DNA from: Dicaeum eximium
Lineage: Eukaryota > Chordata > Aves > Passeriformes > Dicaeidae
Length of the DNA stretch: 64,000 bases
Assembly (NCBI GenBank): GCA_013396995.1
Contig: VWZP01005850.1
Coordinates: 435,323 to 499,322, forward strand
Direction: 5' to 3'
The notes below the pieces were generated by a model. That model saw nothing but the letters and a program-made list of their open reading frames with translations. It made no database searches and was not told the origin of the DNA. Below, piece after piece: positions 15,001 through 27,085 of this stretch; positions within the stretch are counted from its first letter, which is position 1; every line of letters begins with the position of its first letter. Position numbers and translations under genes: made by a program.

Positions 15001-15296
15001 TTGAAACCCTTGCAATTATGTAACAGTGTACAGAGATAAATTGGATAGCAATTACTAATGCATTGCTTTGTGTAGTACTCCATGAGTAGCCCCTACAAGC
15101 TTTCCCTTGTAGGATCACCTGTTTCTGGGTACAATGTCAATATTTACAAAGCTCCTGCTACTAATAAACCATGAAGGAAACTGCATGGTAAATAGTAATG
15201 AATTCTCAAATGCTTCAGCAGATTTTGATCTGTTTGTATTTTAAGCACATAGGAAGTTAACTAAACATATCACATACTTGTACTAAAATTTCTTAC

Positions 15297-15512
15297 CTTG
15301 CAGAGTTTCAACAACAGCCAGCATGTCAGGTACGCTGTCTGAGTGAATTTCACTCTCATATATTGTTCAGGCAAACAGGTAAGGTACATTTGTCCCAAAT
15401 CCAGCTCTTCAGGGACAGCACTACTCCCAGCATTATTAATATCTTCTTCCCCACCCTCCTGTCTTCCTTTCTCCTCTGCTGCTGATGCACCCAAGCATCC
15501 ATCGAACTCCAT
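15297..15512 (-). other. Candidate minus-strand exon with strong splice donor
   Basis: The minus strand has a consensus donor CAAG|GTAAGA with its GT at 15296-15295. Upstream of it one frame is open from MEFDGCLGASAAEEKG at 15512, an acidic segment rich in Glu and Gly. A second frame ends in SEIHSDSVPDMLAVVETLQ, after a stop, directly at the donor. Neither peptide matches a family I know. The orientation matches AMER3 and the expected ARHGEF4. A plus-strand donor-like CAG|GTAAGG at 15379 overlaps, so the signal may be chance. Confidence 0.2.
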
Positions 15513-18489
15513 TTTAAAAACATCCGTCGTGTCACGCCCCCAGGCCCCCCTCCTTCTCCACAAAGCCCTGATCTGTCCAGAGACAGCTCAGGAAAGTTTT
15601 AATTTCATATCAGTAATGATATTCCCTGATCCTCCACAAGTATGTAGCCTTGTCTTTAAGCCAACCCAGAAAGTTCAGTCTGTGGTAGAATAAACTTTCT
15701 TTAAACTGTATTGGCTTTTTGCCTTTCTCTTATTAAACAACCTCTTGCAAATGTGTGTACAGCTACAAGACAAATATAGCACCAGCAAGCCTTGTCCTAC
15801 AGCACAAGAATACTCCTGCTGTTGCCAACAGAGGAGAGAAAGATCCCATTTATTTAAAGAGCAAGTCCTCAGCATCAGGACTTCAGTTCATTTGGGGAGG
15901 GAAAAAAAGATAAAAAATCTGTTATCTTTGAAAACATTTTTTTTTGGTCAACTGCGTTTCCTGAAAACAAATCCCAATTCTGTAAAAAAAAAAATTATGT
16001 TCTTACAGAGGAGGGTTTTTTAATTCCAGAGACTTCCAGCCACAGTAATTCATTGTTTGTGATATCACAGATGCCAAGTTTGTGAAGACTACAAATTTCA
16101 AAAGAAAAATGAGGTCTTGCAGATAGACTGGGGCCAAGATATTCTGAAATAATGAACAGGCCTTCCATAGGCCAAAACATGAAGAAAATATGCAAGAGAT
16201 TAACTAAGTAATTCTTAGTTAAACATTAAGCAGCTCATCTCTTCCTTGTGACAGCTCAAACTTGCACATTAAGAAAAATTTCAAAGACCTTTAGCCTACT
16301 TTAGTGACAGTTAGAAAAGACCTAAAGATTTAGTTTTAATTGTTTCAATTATCAAAATTCAACAGCATCAACAACTACAAGGCATTATTTTAATGACTAG
16401 GATTAACTTGATTGGTAACTTCATGCAGAAACTTACATTTTCTACAAATTATTTCCCCCGCCATAGAGAGGAGTAAAGGAAGACATCAGTGTGGTTTGCT
16501 GAAGAATTAATTAAGAGTTCCAGCATTTTAACATTGCCCTTTTTAAAAAAAAGAGGATCTAACACCCAAAGATTCCATCATCTTAGACCACCTTCAAGCA
16601 TCTCATGGCAGTTACTAAATGCTTACCATCCAATTTTACAGTCTTTGATCATATTAAGCACCACCTTGACCTAATCTTAGTGTCTTTAATAGGAGTTCCT
16701 GTGTCATACATTTTATTATTAGATAAATGTAGGGTGTTTCAGAAAAGAAAAGTTAAGAACAAAATTGCTAGACACCCATATACAGTCTGTCCACAAGAAA
16801 CAGCAAATGAAATGCAGAAATCATACACATCTGTCTGATATATTTTGCAAGGTGTCTGGCTCACCTGGTTCCTCTGATGGGTACAGCTGCCACTCTTTCC
16901 CTCTTTTCACATTCACACAAATTTGAGAAGGAGGAAATACAACGAATTGGAGAGCCAAACCTTCCTGAGATGGTTTGCTAGAACAAAGCAGAACACCCTT
17001 TCTCTCCCTGCAGGCAATCCTGAGCACAGGTGTTGAAGGCAAGCTGGCTCTAGCAACTGCAAAGGAGTTGGACAGCACCTCAGTGCTCACTCCTCCTGGC
17101 CACATCCCTCTGCTGTCAACATGAGCCTGCAATTCCCACACGGTGCTCACTCTGACATAACACAACTGCTGAGCAATCCTCAGCAGCAGTCCCCACGTTT
17201 TCCCACCTGCAGGGGATCAGGGATCACTCCTGGACCCAGCTGTCAGCAGGCAGGTCCTTGTGTGGCAGCCCCCTCTGCCAAGAACAAGCCAGCACTCCTC
17301 ACCCCAGGCATGACAGCAGAGCAGTTCATGGGGAGGGAAGTTCCATGGCTCTTGCCTGCTCTCCTGTCCCTAGGGGTGAGAAGATTGCCACCATTGTTTG
17401 GAAGCAATTGTGACCATGCCAAAAGCCTGCTCACTGTTTCTGCCAATTCTAAACACAGTTAAACAACACTTGATGCAGAAAATGATAGGAAAGCAGAAGT
17501 CAAACCAAAGAAATGTCAAGAAGCAGATGATTGAGCCATCTTGTAGACTTGTAGAAGACTGTCAGCTGAGAAAATTACAAGGGTGGAGGCAGATGAAAAC
17601 TGCATATATTACTAAGGAATTTTCTCTTAGTCTATTCCCAGAAGGACATGACATTGCCACATACTGACACAGTCATATTATTTTCATCTTTCCATTGCCT
17701 CCCAATGCTTTGATTCTGACCACTAAGAAGTTCCTGCATGAGATCTTTTCAACCCAAGTATTTCTTCTCTAATCCTTGGCATTTATGATGTGAATAATGA
17801 GATATGAACCAACAAAGACCAATCTGCCTAAGCTATTTTCCAACCCTAGGAGTGCAAATGGAATGGTAGTTAAAATAAGATCCACTAACTACATCCTTCA
17901 GATAGTCAGCATTCACCTTCATTCCCAGCATTTCCATCCCAAGCAGAAGCCATGACAGCAGATCCCAGCAATTTTAGGACAATAAATCACATAGACTTGG
18001 ACTCTGTCTTAAGGATCAATGACCAGGAATCCTTAAGGGAGTTAAAAAGCAGTCTGTATGCAGTGTCCAGATAGTGGGTTTGCTTGTTTTCATAATGTTC
18101 AGTATCTCAAATGGCTTCCAAATCTTAAGATAAAACAAGTATTCCAAATACTAACTTTTTGTTATACCTTGATGAGAATTTTTAGCAATTACGAAGAATT
18201 AATTTTAGAATCACACTGGGATAAGTAATTTTCCTTTCACAGCCTGTAGTCACGAGTCAAATTTTTGTTTTCTGTTGGGCTTGATTCACATTTGGAAACA
18301 GCTTTTCTTCCCAGATATGATTACTGAGCAGCTCCCCCAGCTTCATTAGTACGAAGTGTAGTATAGAAAATTGGGTCCAGCTTTTTTGTTTTGCTATTTT
18401 AAATTAAAAATTATTCGGTTTCTAATCAGTTCTGCTCAGCCTGAAGAACAGCTGCTTACATGAGTTCTATATAGGACTGTGTTTCCCCA

Positions 18490-18660
18490 TCTCAAGATTT
18501 TAAAACAACCCCTCAAACAACTCTGCCCCCTCAAAACAAACAAACAAGCAAACAAACCTCCCCACCCAAAATAGAGCCCACAACAAAATCCTGAACAAAC
18601 AAATTAAAACAAAAATGCTCAACCATTCAAACAAAAAAAACCTAACCCCCAAAGCACCCC
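18490..18660. repeat. A/C-rich low-complexity tract
   Basis: A loosely organised run of CAAA, CCCC and ACAA words on the plus strand, broken by short unique stretches. Similar in kind to the tract at 11.1 kb. Confidence 0.7.
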
Positions 18661-19861
18661 ACAGGTTTCATTTCTATTATCCTAACTCTACCTCATTGTC
18701 CTATGTGTTTCTAAGCATATTGTAAGAAGACTTTCTGCAAAAGGAGATCAGAAAATAACTTTTAAAATCCTCAAGCCAGTGTTTTTGTAGCCATCCTGAC
18801 TTACCCCTGGCCTGTTAATAACCTGCAGTATTACTGTAGCCTTCAGTAGCTACAGTCTGAGATATTTAAGAGATCAAACATGTTTGACATTGAAATGATC
18901 ACATTCCATATTAATAACTGGATGCTGTAGAGAGGAAGCCAAGAAATTGCAGAAGAATGGGATTTTTGAAGGGCAAGCTGCTAAAAGCTAATGAGTTGAC
19001 AAGTAAGGTAACAGATTTTTCAGACACAAGAGAACATGACACAAAGCAGCTGAGAAGCTGTTTCATTATGAAGAACAAATGGGTAACAGTATGAGATGTC
19101 AGTTTACCTGTTTAGTTTATCTTCTAGTTAAGAAACCTCTGCACAATGAGTGAATTGTTTAAACCATATGCTTTGCCTGCCAGATTCTACAATGGTATAT
19201 TTTTGAAGTGGGGAAGAGAACACAGCACTGACATTACACTTCCACCTCCACAGGCTCCAGCAATTTTAATTAAATCTCAGAGCCCTGGGAATGCAGTTAA
19301 CCTCGACTTTACTGCTCAGCCCTGGTGTTCCCCAGTGGGTTTGTATAGCTGAAACAGATATCTCAGGGTTGTGTATCATAGTAAAGCTGCAAGTTTAGAA
19401 TGGTTTATAGTAAATATCTAATTGCATATGGAGTACCATTTGAGTTTATATGTACATAATCTATATATATTTACACTATTTACCACAGGTATGTAGCTGA
19501 TATAAGCAGGTTTTAGGTAATTGATGGTCACAGACTCTTTAATGCTCAGCTGAATGGCCCACTGAAATGGCAATAAACAGCATTTTAAACTCCTATAAAC
19601 TGTCCAGAACCTGTATAAATAAAACCTTCAAACAGGGTATAGCCCATTTCAGTCCTATCATGAGTGATTATTCCTTTTATCAGACTTAGCTCTAGCAACA
19701 ACAGTAGCAATCAGACACTTTTAGGCTGGCACTAATATAAATGGTGTCTAGAACATTTGCAAAAAATAACTCTAAATCATGCCACCTCTCACTGCAAGTT
19801 ATTTTATCATTAACACAATGGAAATTTTTCTACTTGTTTGCCTTTTTTTATTGGAAGAATT

Positions 19862-19979
19862 TTATTATTATTAGTATTAGTATTAGTATTAGTATTAGTA
19901 TTAGTATTAGTATTAGTATTAGTATTAGTATTAGTATTAGTATTAGTATTAGTATTATTAGTATTATTAGTATTATTAT
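19862..19979 (+). repeat. (TTAGTA)n hexanucleotide microsatellite
   Basis: Fourteen uninterrupted TTAGTA units run from 19871 to 19954, flanked on both sides by TTA-type units (TTATTA before; TTATTAGTA repeats after). The array produces (SI)n and (VL)n open frames on the plus strand that are artefacts. The perfection of the core suggests a young, probably length-variable locus. Confidence 0.97.
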
Positions 19980-22237
19980 GGTTTAGATACAGGGGAGAGA
20001 CTGAAATAAATCCTTCCAGGAGGAGAGAGTTTAGGACATGAAACAGAATATAACCCTGTCCATTCCTGATGAGGACTTCACTCCTTTATTAAGTGCCAGA
20101 GCACTGTCCTTTCCTGCTCAGTGACCAGCCCCAGGTGCCCAGTGACCACAAGGCAAGTTTCAGAACAGGGAGGGTAATGGTTCCCCTCCCACCAGCAGAA
20201 AGAAGTTTCTTGAATCTTTATTTCAGAACATTCTATATTTCTACCACAATTGTGATGGTCAGAAATCTGTTTCAAACAAGATCCCTGGCTCCTCAGAAGT
20301 TGCTTGATTATGCAGAGGGAAGCATTAAGACAGGATCTCTCTTGTTAGAGGTACCAGTTTTATCATGAGCAGCACTGGTCCTCCATACACTTTCCAGTAT
20401 CTCTGCAGCTGCTTCATGGCTCTCTTGAAATTCCAGAACCTCTCATCCTTGCCTGAATTCCTCTCCCCTTTCATTACCCAAGCTTTGCATGCCTTAAGGA
20501 AAGAGGCTAACCTTCTGGGAAGCTGTTGACTTTCCTGCCTTTTGCTAAAAGATTTTGATTTGTTGCTATTTGTATGGCTAAAGGCAATAGATTTTTGAGT
20601 TAAAAAATGCATTTTGGCTACCAGAAATCCTAAAAGGAGCTACAGGGAAGCCCTAAGCTGAATTTTTCAAATGTCTGAGAAATCCCCCCAAAAAAGTCAA
20701 GGACACATGATATTTGTGATTATTTTGAGCCCACTGGCAATCCTGCAGTAGTGCTTACATTTATTCAGCATCTAAGAAGGCAGAAAAACCTCCTAATCTG
20801 CACAGGGAAGAGATGCACTGCAAGTAACTGGGCTTCTAGTGGTATTTGATGGACTGTTTCCATCTGGCTGGACTATTTCCCAGCACTCTCCCCTGAGCTT
20901 TGTAACACTTCATGCTTATTCACAAATGCACAGGAGTATTTAGAGCTATTTCTTGCATGAGTTAGTCATTGCTGGATGGCCATCCAATAAAACCTCCACT
21001 GGGATACAAAGAGCAGACATCTGTCTGCATGGAACTGAAGGTGTGACGTGTAAAAGCACCCAAGATGGTGCTAATTAATTGGTATGTGTGCCCAGAGCAG
21101 TAAAGCCCCAGACTTAGCTCAGGCTGTGCAAAATCCACTGAGAATTCAAAAAATCCACTGGATCTAATCTGATAGCCAGTGTGCATGCAGATACATCAGC
21201 AATATCAGCAGGGGAAAAGCCAGGATGAGCAGATCTCCACACAGCATTGTGGGGAATGTGCAGCCTTTGTGTGCATTGAAGCAACATTTGCCTTTCAACT
21301 AAGGGAAGAAACTGAGTGCTATGAAAGAAGCGAGGCTTTCTCAGATGAAATCCTCTGTGAGCTTAAACCATGGTTTACCTAAATGCAGATAACCAAAACT
21401 CTAGTTTATGTGAACAACACAAACCACATAAGCCTCAAAAAGCCAAACTGGGAAAACTTTTGAGAGAAAACAACCTTTTTTTAGCATATTCTGACACATG
21501 CTGGTTGAGATTGGGTCAGCAATGTCCCAGGAACAGGAGTTCACTCTGTGCTTATACATTTGGTTCTTGTCCCAGCAAGTTTGGAGAGGTGTGAAAATGA
21601 AAACTGGTTGTGCTGAAAGTTAGCCAGGCTCCTCTCATCATCAAGGAGGTTCAGCTTGGGTTTCAACCAACAGCTTGTGGTTTGACATGAAAGAGACTGT
21701 TCTAGTTCACAGCAGGATGTAAACACCCTGGGTGAGCATTACTCTTCTTTGGGAGACCTGTGGCCACCTGCTCAAGCATTCATCCTTACTCTGAACTTAT
21801 TACAAGTGCTCTGGGATTTGGTGAGGAGGAGTGGCAGTAAATACATGGTTTTTTCACTGTCTGAGATAGCTTTGAAACCATTGCTATATGTGCCAGGAGA
21901 GAGGGGGAAAGTGAGCACATTTTCACACACGCTGCTGGGCCTCTGCCCGAGGGCCTCGTGCCCCTTTACCTCAGGTCTCCCAGCCTCTCCCACCTCCAGC
22001 TACCCCACACAGCCCTCGTGCCCCAGCCAGAGCAGAGCCCTGAAGTTTGCTGGCAGATCCCCAGGATCTCTGAAAAACACATGCTCTCACTGATGCTGCT
22101 GGCACCCAGAGCCTTATCCCGGCCCAGCACTGTGCTCTCATGGGCATTCCAGAGCAATCCCCCACCTCCCTCCTGACAGGTTCCTGTGCAGCCTTCCAGA
22201 CAGGCTGTGGGGTGAGCTCACTCCCCGATGATGTCCT

Positions 22238-23078
22238 GAGAATCACAGAATTAATTAAGTTGGAAAAGACCTCTGAGATCATTGAGTCCAACCTACGGCC
22301 TAACACCACCTTATCAACCTCAGCCTTGGCACTGAGCGCCACATCCAGTTTTTCCTTAAACACCTTCAGGAGCAGTGACTCCACAACCTCTCTGGGAAGC
22401 CCATTACAACATCTAATCACCCTTTCTGTGAAGAATTTCTTCCTGGTGTTTAACCTGAACCTCCAGCACAGCTTAAGGCGATGTCCTCTCATCCTTGTTC
22501 CCTGAGAGCAGGGCCCACCTGGTGACAGCTCCTGGGCAGGGAGTTGTGCCGAGCCACAAGGCCCACCCTGAGCCTCCATTTCTCCAGACTAAACACCTCC
22601 GGCTCCCTCAGCTGCTACTCACAGAACTTGTGCTCCAGCCCCTTCCCCAGCTCCATTCCCCTCTCTGGACTTACTCCAGCACCTCAATGTTCTTCCTGAA
22701 TTCAGGGGCCCAGAACTGGACACAGCACGTGAGGTGCAGCCTCAACACTGTCCTAGTCCTGCTGGCCACACCATTGCTGACACAGGCCAGGTGCCTTTCG
22801 CCTTCATGGCCACCTGGGCACGCCTGGGCTCATGTTCAGCCACTNCTGGTCTCTTGTTCAGCCACTATTGACCAGCACCCCCAGGGCCTTTTCCTCTGGG
22901 CCACTTTCCAGCCACTCTGTCCCCAGCCTGTAGTACTGCAGGGGGCTGTTGTGGGAATGGTGGCACTCAGCCATCTTGTACCTCATGCTGTTGGCCTCAG
23001 CTCATCGATCCAGCCCATCCAGATCCTTCTTCAGAGCCTTCCTATCCTCCAGCACAGAGATCTGAATCCTCTCCCGCT
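22238..23078 (-). mobile_element. CR1 LINE, 3' part (5'-truncated)
   Basis: Reading the minus strand from about 23078 to 22238 gives the C-terminal part of CR1 ORF2 and the short 3' end. The peptide FFTERV...GLPREVVES typical of the CR1 ORF2 C-terminus lies near 22400. The element ends with the CR1-style terminal octamer ATTCTGTG followed by ATTCTC at 22249-22238. The frame is broken in several places, so the element is dead. The element is 5'-truncated, as most CR1 copies are. An ambiguous base lies at 22845 inside a small duplication. The plus-strand 260-codon frame here is antisense CR1, not a gene. Confidence 0.93.
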
Positions 23079-23720
23079 ACACTCCAGGAAGCTGCCTCCC
23101 CACAGCGCTGAGGGAGGTGGGAGCCGGCCCCACTCGGCTGCAGCTGCGACCCCCGCCACTCTGGAGGGAGCAGAAGGTCGGCACCCTCAGGCTCCTTCCC
23201 AGCCCCATCCTCCAGGAGCACCAATCCCTCTGCTCAGCCCGCCCTGTGTCTCAGGATCTGGGGGCCTCATGGGGTAAGGAGGTGTGAGCAGTGTCCCGGG
23301 GAGTGCTGTGAGGGGCGGGCGGGCACAGGTGCCGAGCAGGTAAATCCCGGTGGTGGCACAGACCCGGGTAATTTGGTTCAAGGCAGGTGTTGGTGGCCCC
23401 AGGACGTGGGGCTGCCTTGGAGGAGCCAGTCAGGCGTGAGCCTTGCTCTCTACAGCTTGGCAGAGCATCTCGAGTTCTGCGTTCAAAGCTCACAGGTTCA
23501 GGTGTGCGCTTCGTGCTTACCTGGTGCTGTGACAGAAGCTGGGACCTGGGGCATCAGCTGCTCAGGGCTGGGGCTGTTTGTTTGTAGGGATTGTGTGACA
23601 GAGGTTGAAGGTGTTTGTGTGTGATCGCGTGAGCTGAGAGAGGAGCAGGGTTCTGCAGTGTCAGGTGAGCGTTCCAGCCCCCTTGGGCTCTGCCAAGACG
23701 TGCTCAGCCAGGAGGTACCA
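23079..23720. other. CpG-rich segment, possible CpG island or unannotated promoter
   Basis: This stretch is GC-rich with many CpG dinucleotides, unlike the AT-leaning surroundings, and begins exactly where the CR1 homology stops. Two good plus-strand splice-donor-like sites fall within it: GAGCAG|GTAAAT (GT at 23340) and GTGTCAG|GTGAGC (GT at 23665). No coding exon is recognised. It might be a non-coding RNA promoter, or GC-rich DNA without function. Confidence 0.35.
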
Positions 23721-26099
23721 AACAGCACCGTGGGTTGTTATCTGGTACACCCCTAGCACTGTCTGGTGTGTTTTGTGGTGCTTTGTTCATTTCTGCAACC
23801 ACAGCAACATGCCTTCCTCTGTTTCATGTGTGTTAAATAAGGTGCTCCTTCTTAATGTATCATGGCCCGAGTCGTGTTCCTTTCATTTTCATTATGATTG
23901 CCTTCCTCACTACCCAAGGTGCACCTTCTAAAGGATCCCTGATAGGAATATGTAGCCTTGTACTTTCTTGCATTTATATGACTGCTCTTGCATTTCAGAT
24001 TGTGCCAGCTTTCAGTATATTCGTGTTCCATCATGGAAAAACTGGGCTCCTTCCTTCCCTTTCTGCAATTTTTCTACTAAGGAGCATTAATGCAAGGTTA
24101 CAATTATGCTAATATTTAAAAATTGTTAAAAGGACTTTAAAAGTCCGTGTAATTGAGTGACAGATGCTTATGACTGAATCAATTTAAATACTCAATATAA
24201 GACTATCAGAATAAGATTACAGTATTTTGATCGTGATATTCTGATTCTTCCAGTGCTGATTGACTGATAAGTCAGGTTGTCCTACACAGAGGAGAAGAAT
24301 TAGAGGAGAAGTGAATTTTGCCTCTATAAGCCTTTGATATAGGCTGGGGATTTAAAGAAAATAAATTATTCATAAGCAGTAGGAGGGGGTTTTTTTTCTG
24401 AATAAGGAATTTGCAGAGCTGGAAAATAGTAATTCAGTAAGTCGTATAAAACAATAATGTGATATTGATTAGAGACCAAACAACATTGGATCCAAGTGAC
24501 TTTAATATGTAATGTAGAATATGATAACTAAAATATAATACATAAAGCATATGTACATTAGATATGACACATATGAAAAATAGTTAACAAAATAGGTTAA
24601 ACAGCATATAAATGCATGTATCTTAGTTACATAATAAACCATGTTTGCACTGAAATTGTATTAATCTGCTACTCAGATTTTCAAAAGGTACCTGCTTCAG
24701 ATTGCTTCCCTATTCTTGAACTTAAATTTGAACAAATCCTTTCTTTAAGTGTGTGTATACACACCTCTGATTATTATTATTATTATTATTATTATATATG
24801 TTCCATGCATATACATTGTCAATCCAGGAGTTTTATTCTTTTTCTCAAGTATAAGTCAGAATATGTAACATTGTCTCTCTCAAATATTCCTCCTTTTACC
24901 TGCAACTTTATTGTGCATCCTGTGCATTTGCTGTATCATGTCAGCATTTCCAATATCCTCCCACCAACTGCTCCAACTTACTTAGAACAATTTGATATTG
25001 TGAGTGAAGCAAAGTGTTGCTCTGGGACTTGTGCCTAAGTTCCCATCCCTTACATCTGACTGGGATACCTGACTGCCATTTTAATACTTTGCTTTTGGAA
25101 GGAACATTTACCTGACAATTCATGTGGGTCTGGTATTTCTTCCTACATTTTTTGCAGATATTTTTACCAGTATGAGATTTTTTGCACTGCAGTATTTAAA
25201 GGGGAGAATGCTCTCTCCACTCATAGCAGTAAACGTGAGTTTATTAAGGGTACTCAGATACCTGGTCTTTGTGCTGGGAGTTCCTGGCCTCCCTCTGAAA
25301 TTCCACTGAATTCTGCATTAAAAGAAGGAATCATCAAGAACCAATGTCTTGAGAAGAATATAGGTTTTTTAAAATAATTTTTCCATAACAATTTTTTTAC
25401 ATTTTAATGAACCATAATATGAGGGGATGGGGGGAAAACCCTTTTTTTCCTTTCAGGAGGTTGTCCTCAGCACACAGGTATTGTTCTTTTAATTATTATT
25501 CTGATCTTTGTCTGGACACAACTGATCACTGCTTCCAGTCTTGCAAAAACAGGACAGGAAAAAGATGAACAGTTTCATACAAGCTGCTCTGAAGTTTTGT
25601 ACCCACAAAATTCTGAAAAAGTTTTCATATTTTATCTTAATTTTCTGTTACATCCATTGAAAAGGTTGAAAAATCCATCTAACACCAAAGGGGAATTCAG
25701 CATGTTAGGCTGAATGCAGGCTGAAGAAAGCTGTTCTCACAGCTACATACTGCATGAGAAATTGAAGAATTATATGCAGTGAATATTTAAAATTCACAGT
25801 AATTTCACCAGCCTGTCTTCATTTGTTAAAGAGAGGTTGCTTGGGTAATATAACAAGTTTAATTTAAAGATTCTCCTTTAAACTCATGAACAGACAATCT
25901 TAATAAACACCTTATTTAATATGACCTTGAGGAGGGAAATTTTCTGTTGGTTCTTTAACTGGAGATTGATTAAGCACCAAAGATTTTTGAGCTTTCCCCA
26001 ACACTGCATCAGCAGCCATGCAACCCCACAGGGAGAACTAGAACACACTACCCACAAGCATTTTTTCCATGGTGTGTAATACAGATCCACAGTTGTTCT
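23721..26099. other. Non-coding sequence, no gene recognised
   Basis: AT-rich, with short family-less reading frames. It includes a (TTA)n microsatellite (24771-24796) and scattered AT-rich runs around 24.4-24.6 kb. Confidence 0.6.
24771..24796 (+). repeat. (TTA)n microsatellite
   Basis: About eight perfect TTA units, following a short (GT)n stretch at 24750-24758. Confidence 0.95.
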
Positions 26100-27085
26100 T
26101 TTGGCAACATGGATTGAACCCAGGACCTTTGAGTGTCAGACTGCAAGTGTGAGGAAACTGCACAGCAAGATCACTGCTCTGGACTTCAGGAGAGCAGACT
26201 TTGGCCTCTTAAGGGATCTGCTTGGTAGGATACCATGAGGTAAAGCCCTGGAGGGAAGATGGGTCCAAGAAAGCTGGTTGATACTCAAGGGTCATCTCCT
26301 CCAAGCTCAGGAGAAATGCATCCCAAAAAAGAGGAAATGAGGTAAAAAAGCCAGGAAGCCTGCACAGAGGAACAAGAAGCTCCTGAACAAACACAAAAAA
26401 TAATTTAATGAGAATGGAAGCAAGAACAGGTAGTCTGGTAGGAATACACAGAAGTTGTTCTCACCAGCACTGTCCAAGTAGACAGGGATTAGGTGAGGAA
26501 AGCTAAAGCCCAGATAGAATTGAATCTGGTCAAGGACATCAAGGGTACCAAGAAGAGCTTCCACAGCTATGTCCACAGCTATGATAAAAGAAAGATTAGG
26601 AAAACTATGACCCCTGTCTGGAAGGAAACATTAGACCTGGTTACTCAGGATACAGAGAAGGCTGAGTTACTCAAAGACTTTTTTACCATTGGTTTTCACC
26701 AACAACTGCTCCAGCCACACTGGCTGAGTCACAGAAGGCAAAGGCAAGGACTGGGAAAATAAAGACCTGTGCACTGTAGGAGGAGACCAGGTTCAAGAAC
26801 ATCTAAGCAACCTGAAGGTGCAAAGGCCTGTGGAATCTGATGAGATGCATTTGCAGGTCCTGAGGGAAGTAGTGGGTGAAGTGGCTGAGCCACTATCAGT
26901 CATATTTGAGAAATCGCAGCAGTCCAGTGCATTCCCAATGACTGTTTAACAGGGACAGTGGGACCAAGTGTACCTCAGCAGGTTTGCCAGTGACACCAAG
27001 ATATGTGGAGCAGTGGACATGCTGGAGGGAAGGGATGCCATGCAGAAGGACCTGGACAGGCTATTTATGTCAATGCTGGACCTAC
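26100..27085 (+). mobile_element. CR1 LINE ORF2 fragment with internal deletion
   Basis: The plus strand encodes, in broken frames, the linker and early reverse-transcriptase part of CR1 ORF2. It has TALDFRRADFGLLRDLLGRI (26175-26234), then an in-frame TGA where Trp is expected, then KALEGRWVQESWLILKGHLL. RKAKAQIELNLVKDIKGTKK follows near 26500-26560, LVTQDTEKAELLKDFF near 26640-26690, and DEMHLQVLRE near 26840. At about 26945 it jumps to the later RT segment RFASDTKICGAVDMLEGRDA, so most of the RT palm is deleted. The catalytic FADD-type motif reads FASD. Both CR1 ends are missing and the copy is inactive. Confidence 0.92.

Larger units (their letters stand above)
1..15296. other. Non-coding sequence, no gene recognised
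   Basis: Both strands hold only short reading frames without recognisable domains (the largest is 143 codons at 5775-6206, minus, with no family resemblance). The base composition is AT-leaning. Identifiable items are low-complexity: an A-rich tract (1447-1535), a pyrimidine tract (7338-7407), a C-rich G4-prone run (8195-8216), and A/C-rich tracts (11100-11242 and 12055-12095). By synteny this could be ARHGEF4 intron or intergenic DNA, but nothing in the sequence shows which. Confidence 0.6.
15700..22237. other. Non-coding sequence, no gene recognised
   Basis: Only short, family-less reading frames on both strands. It contains an A/C-rich tract (18490-18660) and the hexanucleotide array at 19871-19954. 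The last 300 bases before the CR1 become GC-richer. No RNA gene or other mobile element was recognised. Confidence 0.6.

Noticed and set aside
19741..20041. Frames with long Ser-Ile and Val-Leu repeats
   Set aside because: Translation of the TTAGTA microsatellite.
21971..22579. 202-codon minus-strand reading frame
   Set aside because: Its middle is the CR1 ORF2 C-terminus; the rest is read-through into flanking GC-rich DNA.
22495..23277. 260-codon plus-strand reading frame
   Set aside because: It is antisense to a CR1 fragment and runs into GC-rich flank; it crosses the ambiguous base and has no family resemblance.
26101..26160. tRNA-like B-box (GGGTTCAATCC on the minus strand), suggesting a tRNA or SINE relic
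   Set aside because: No convincing A-box or cloverleaf, and the plus strand reads in frame into the CR1 ORF2 segment, which explains the sequence.
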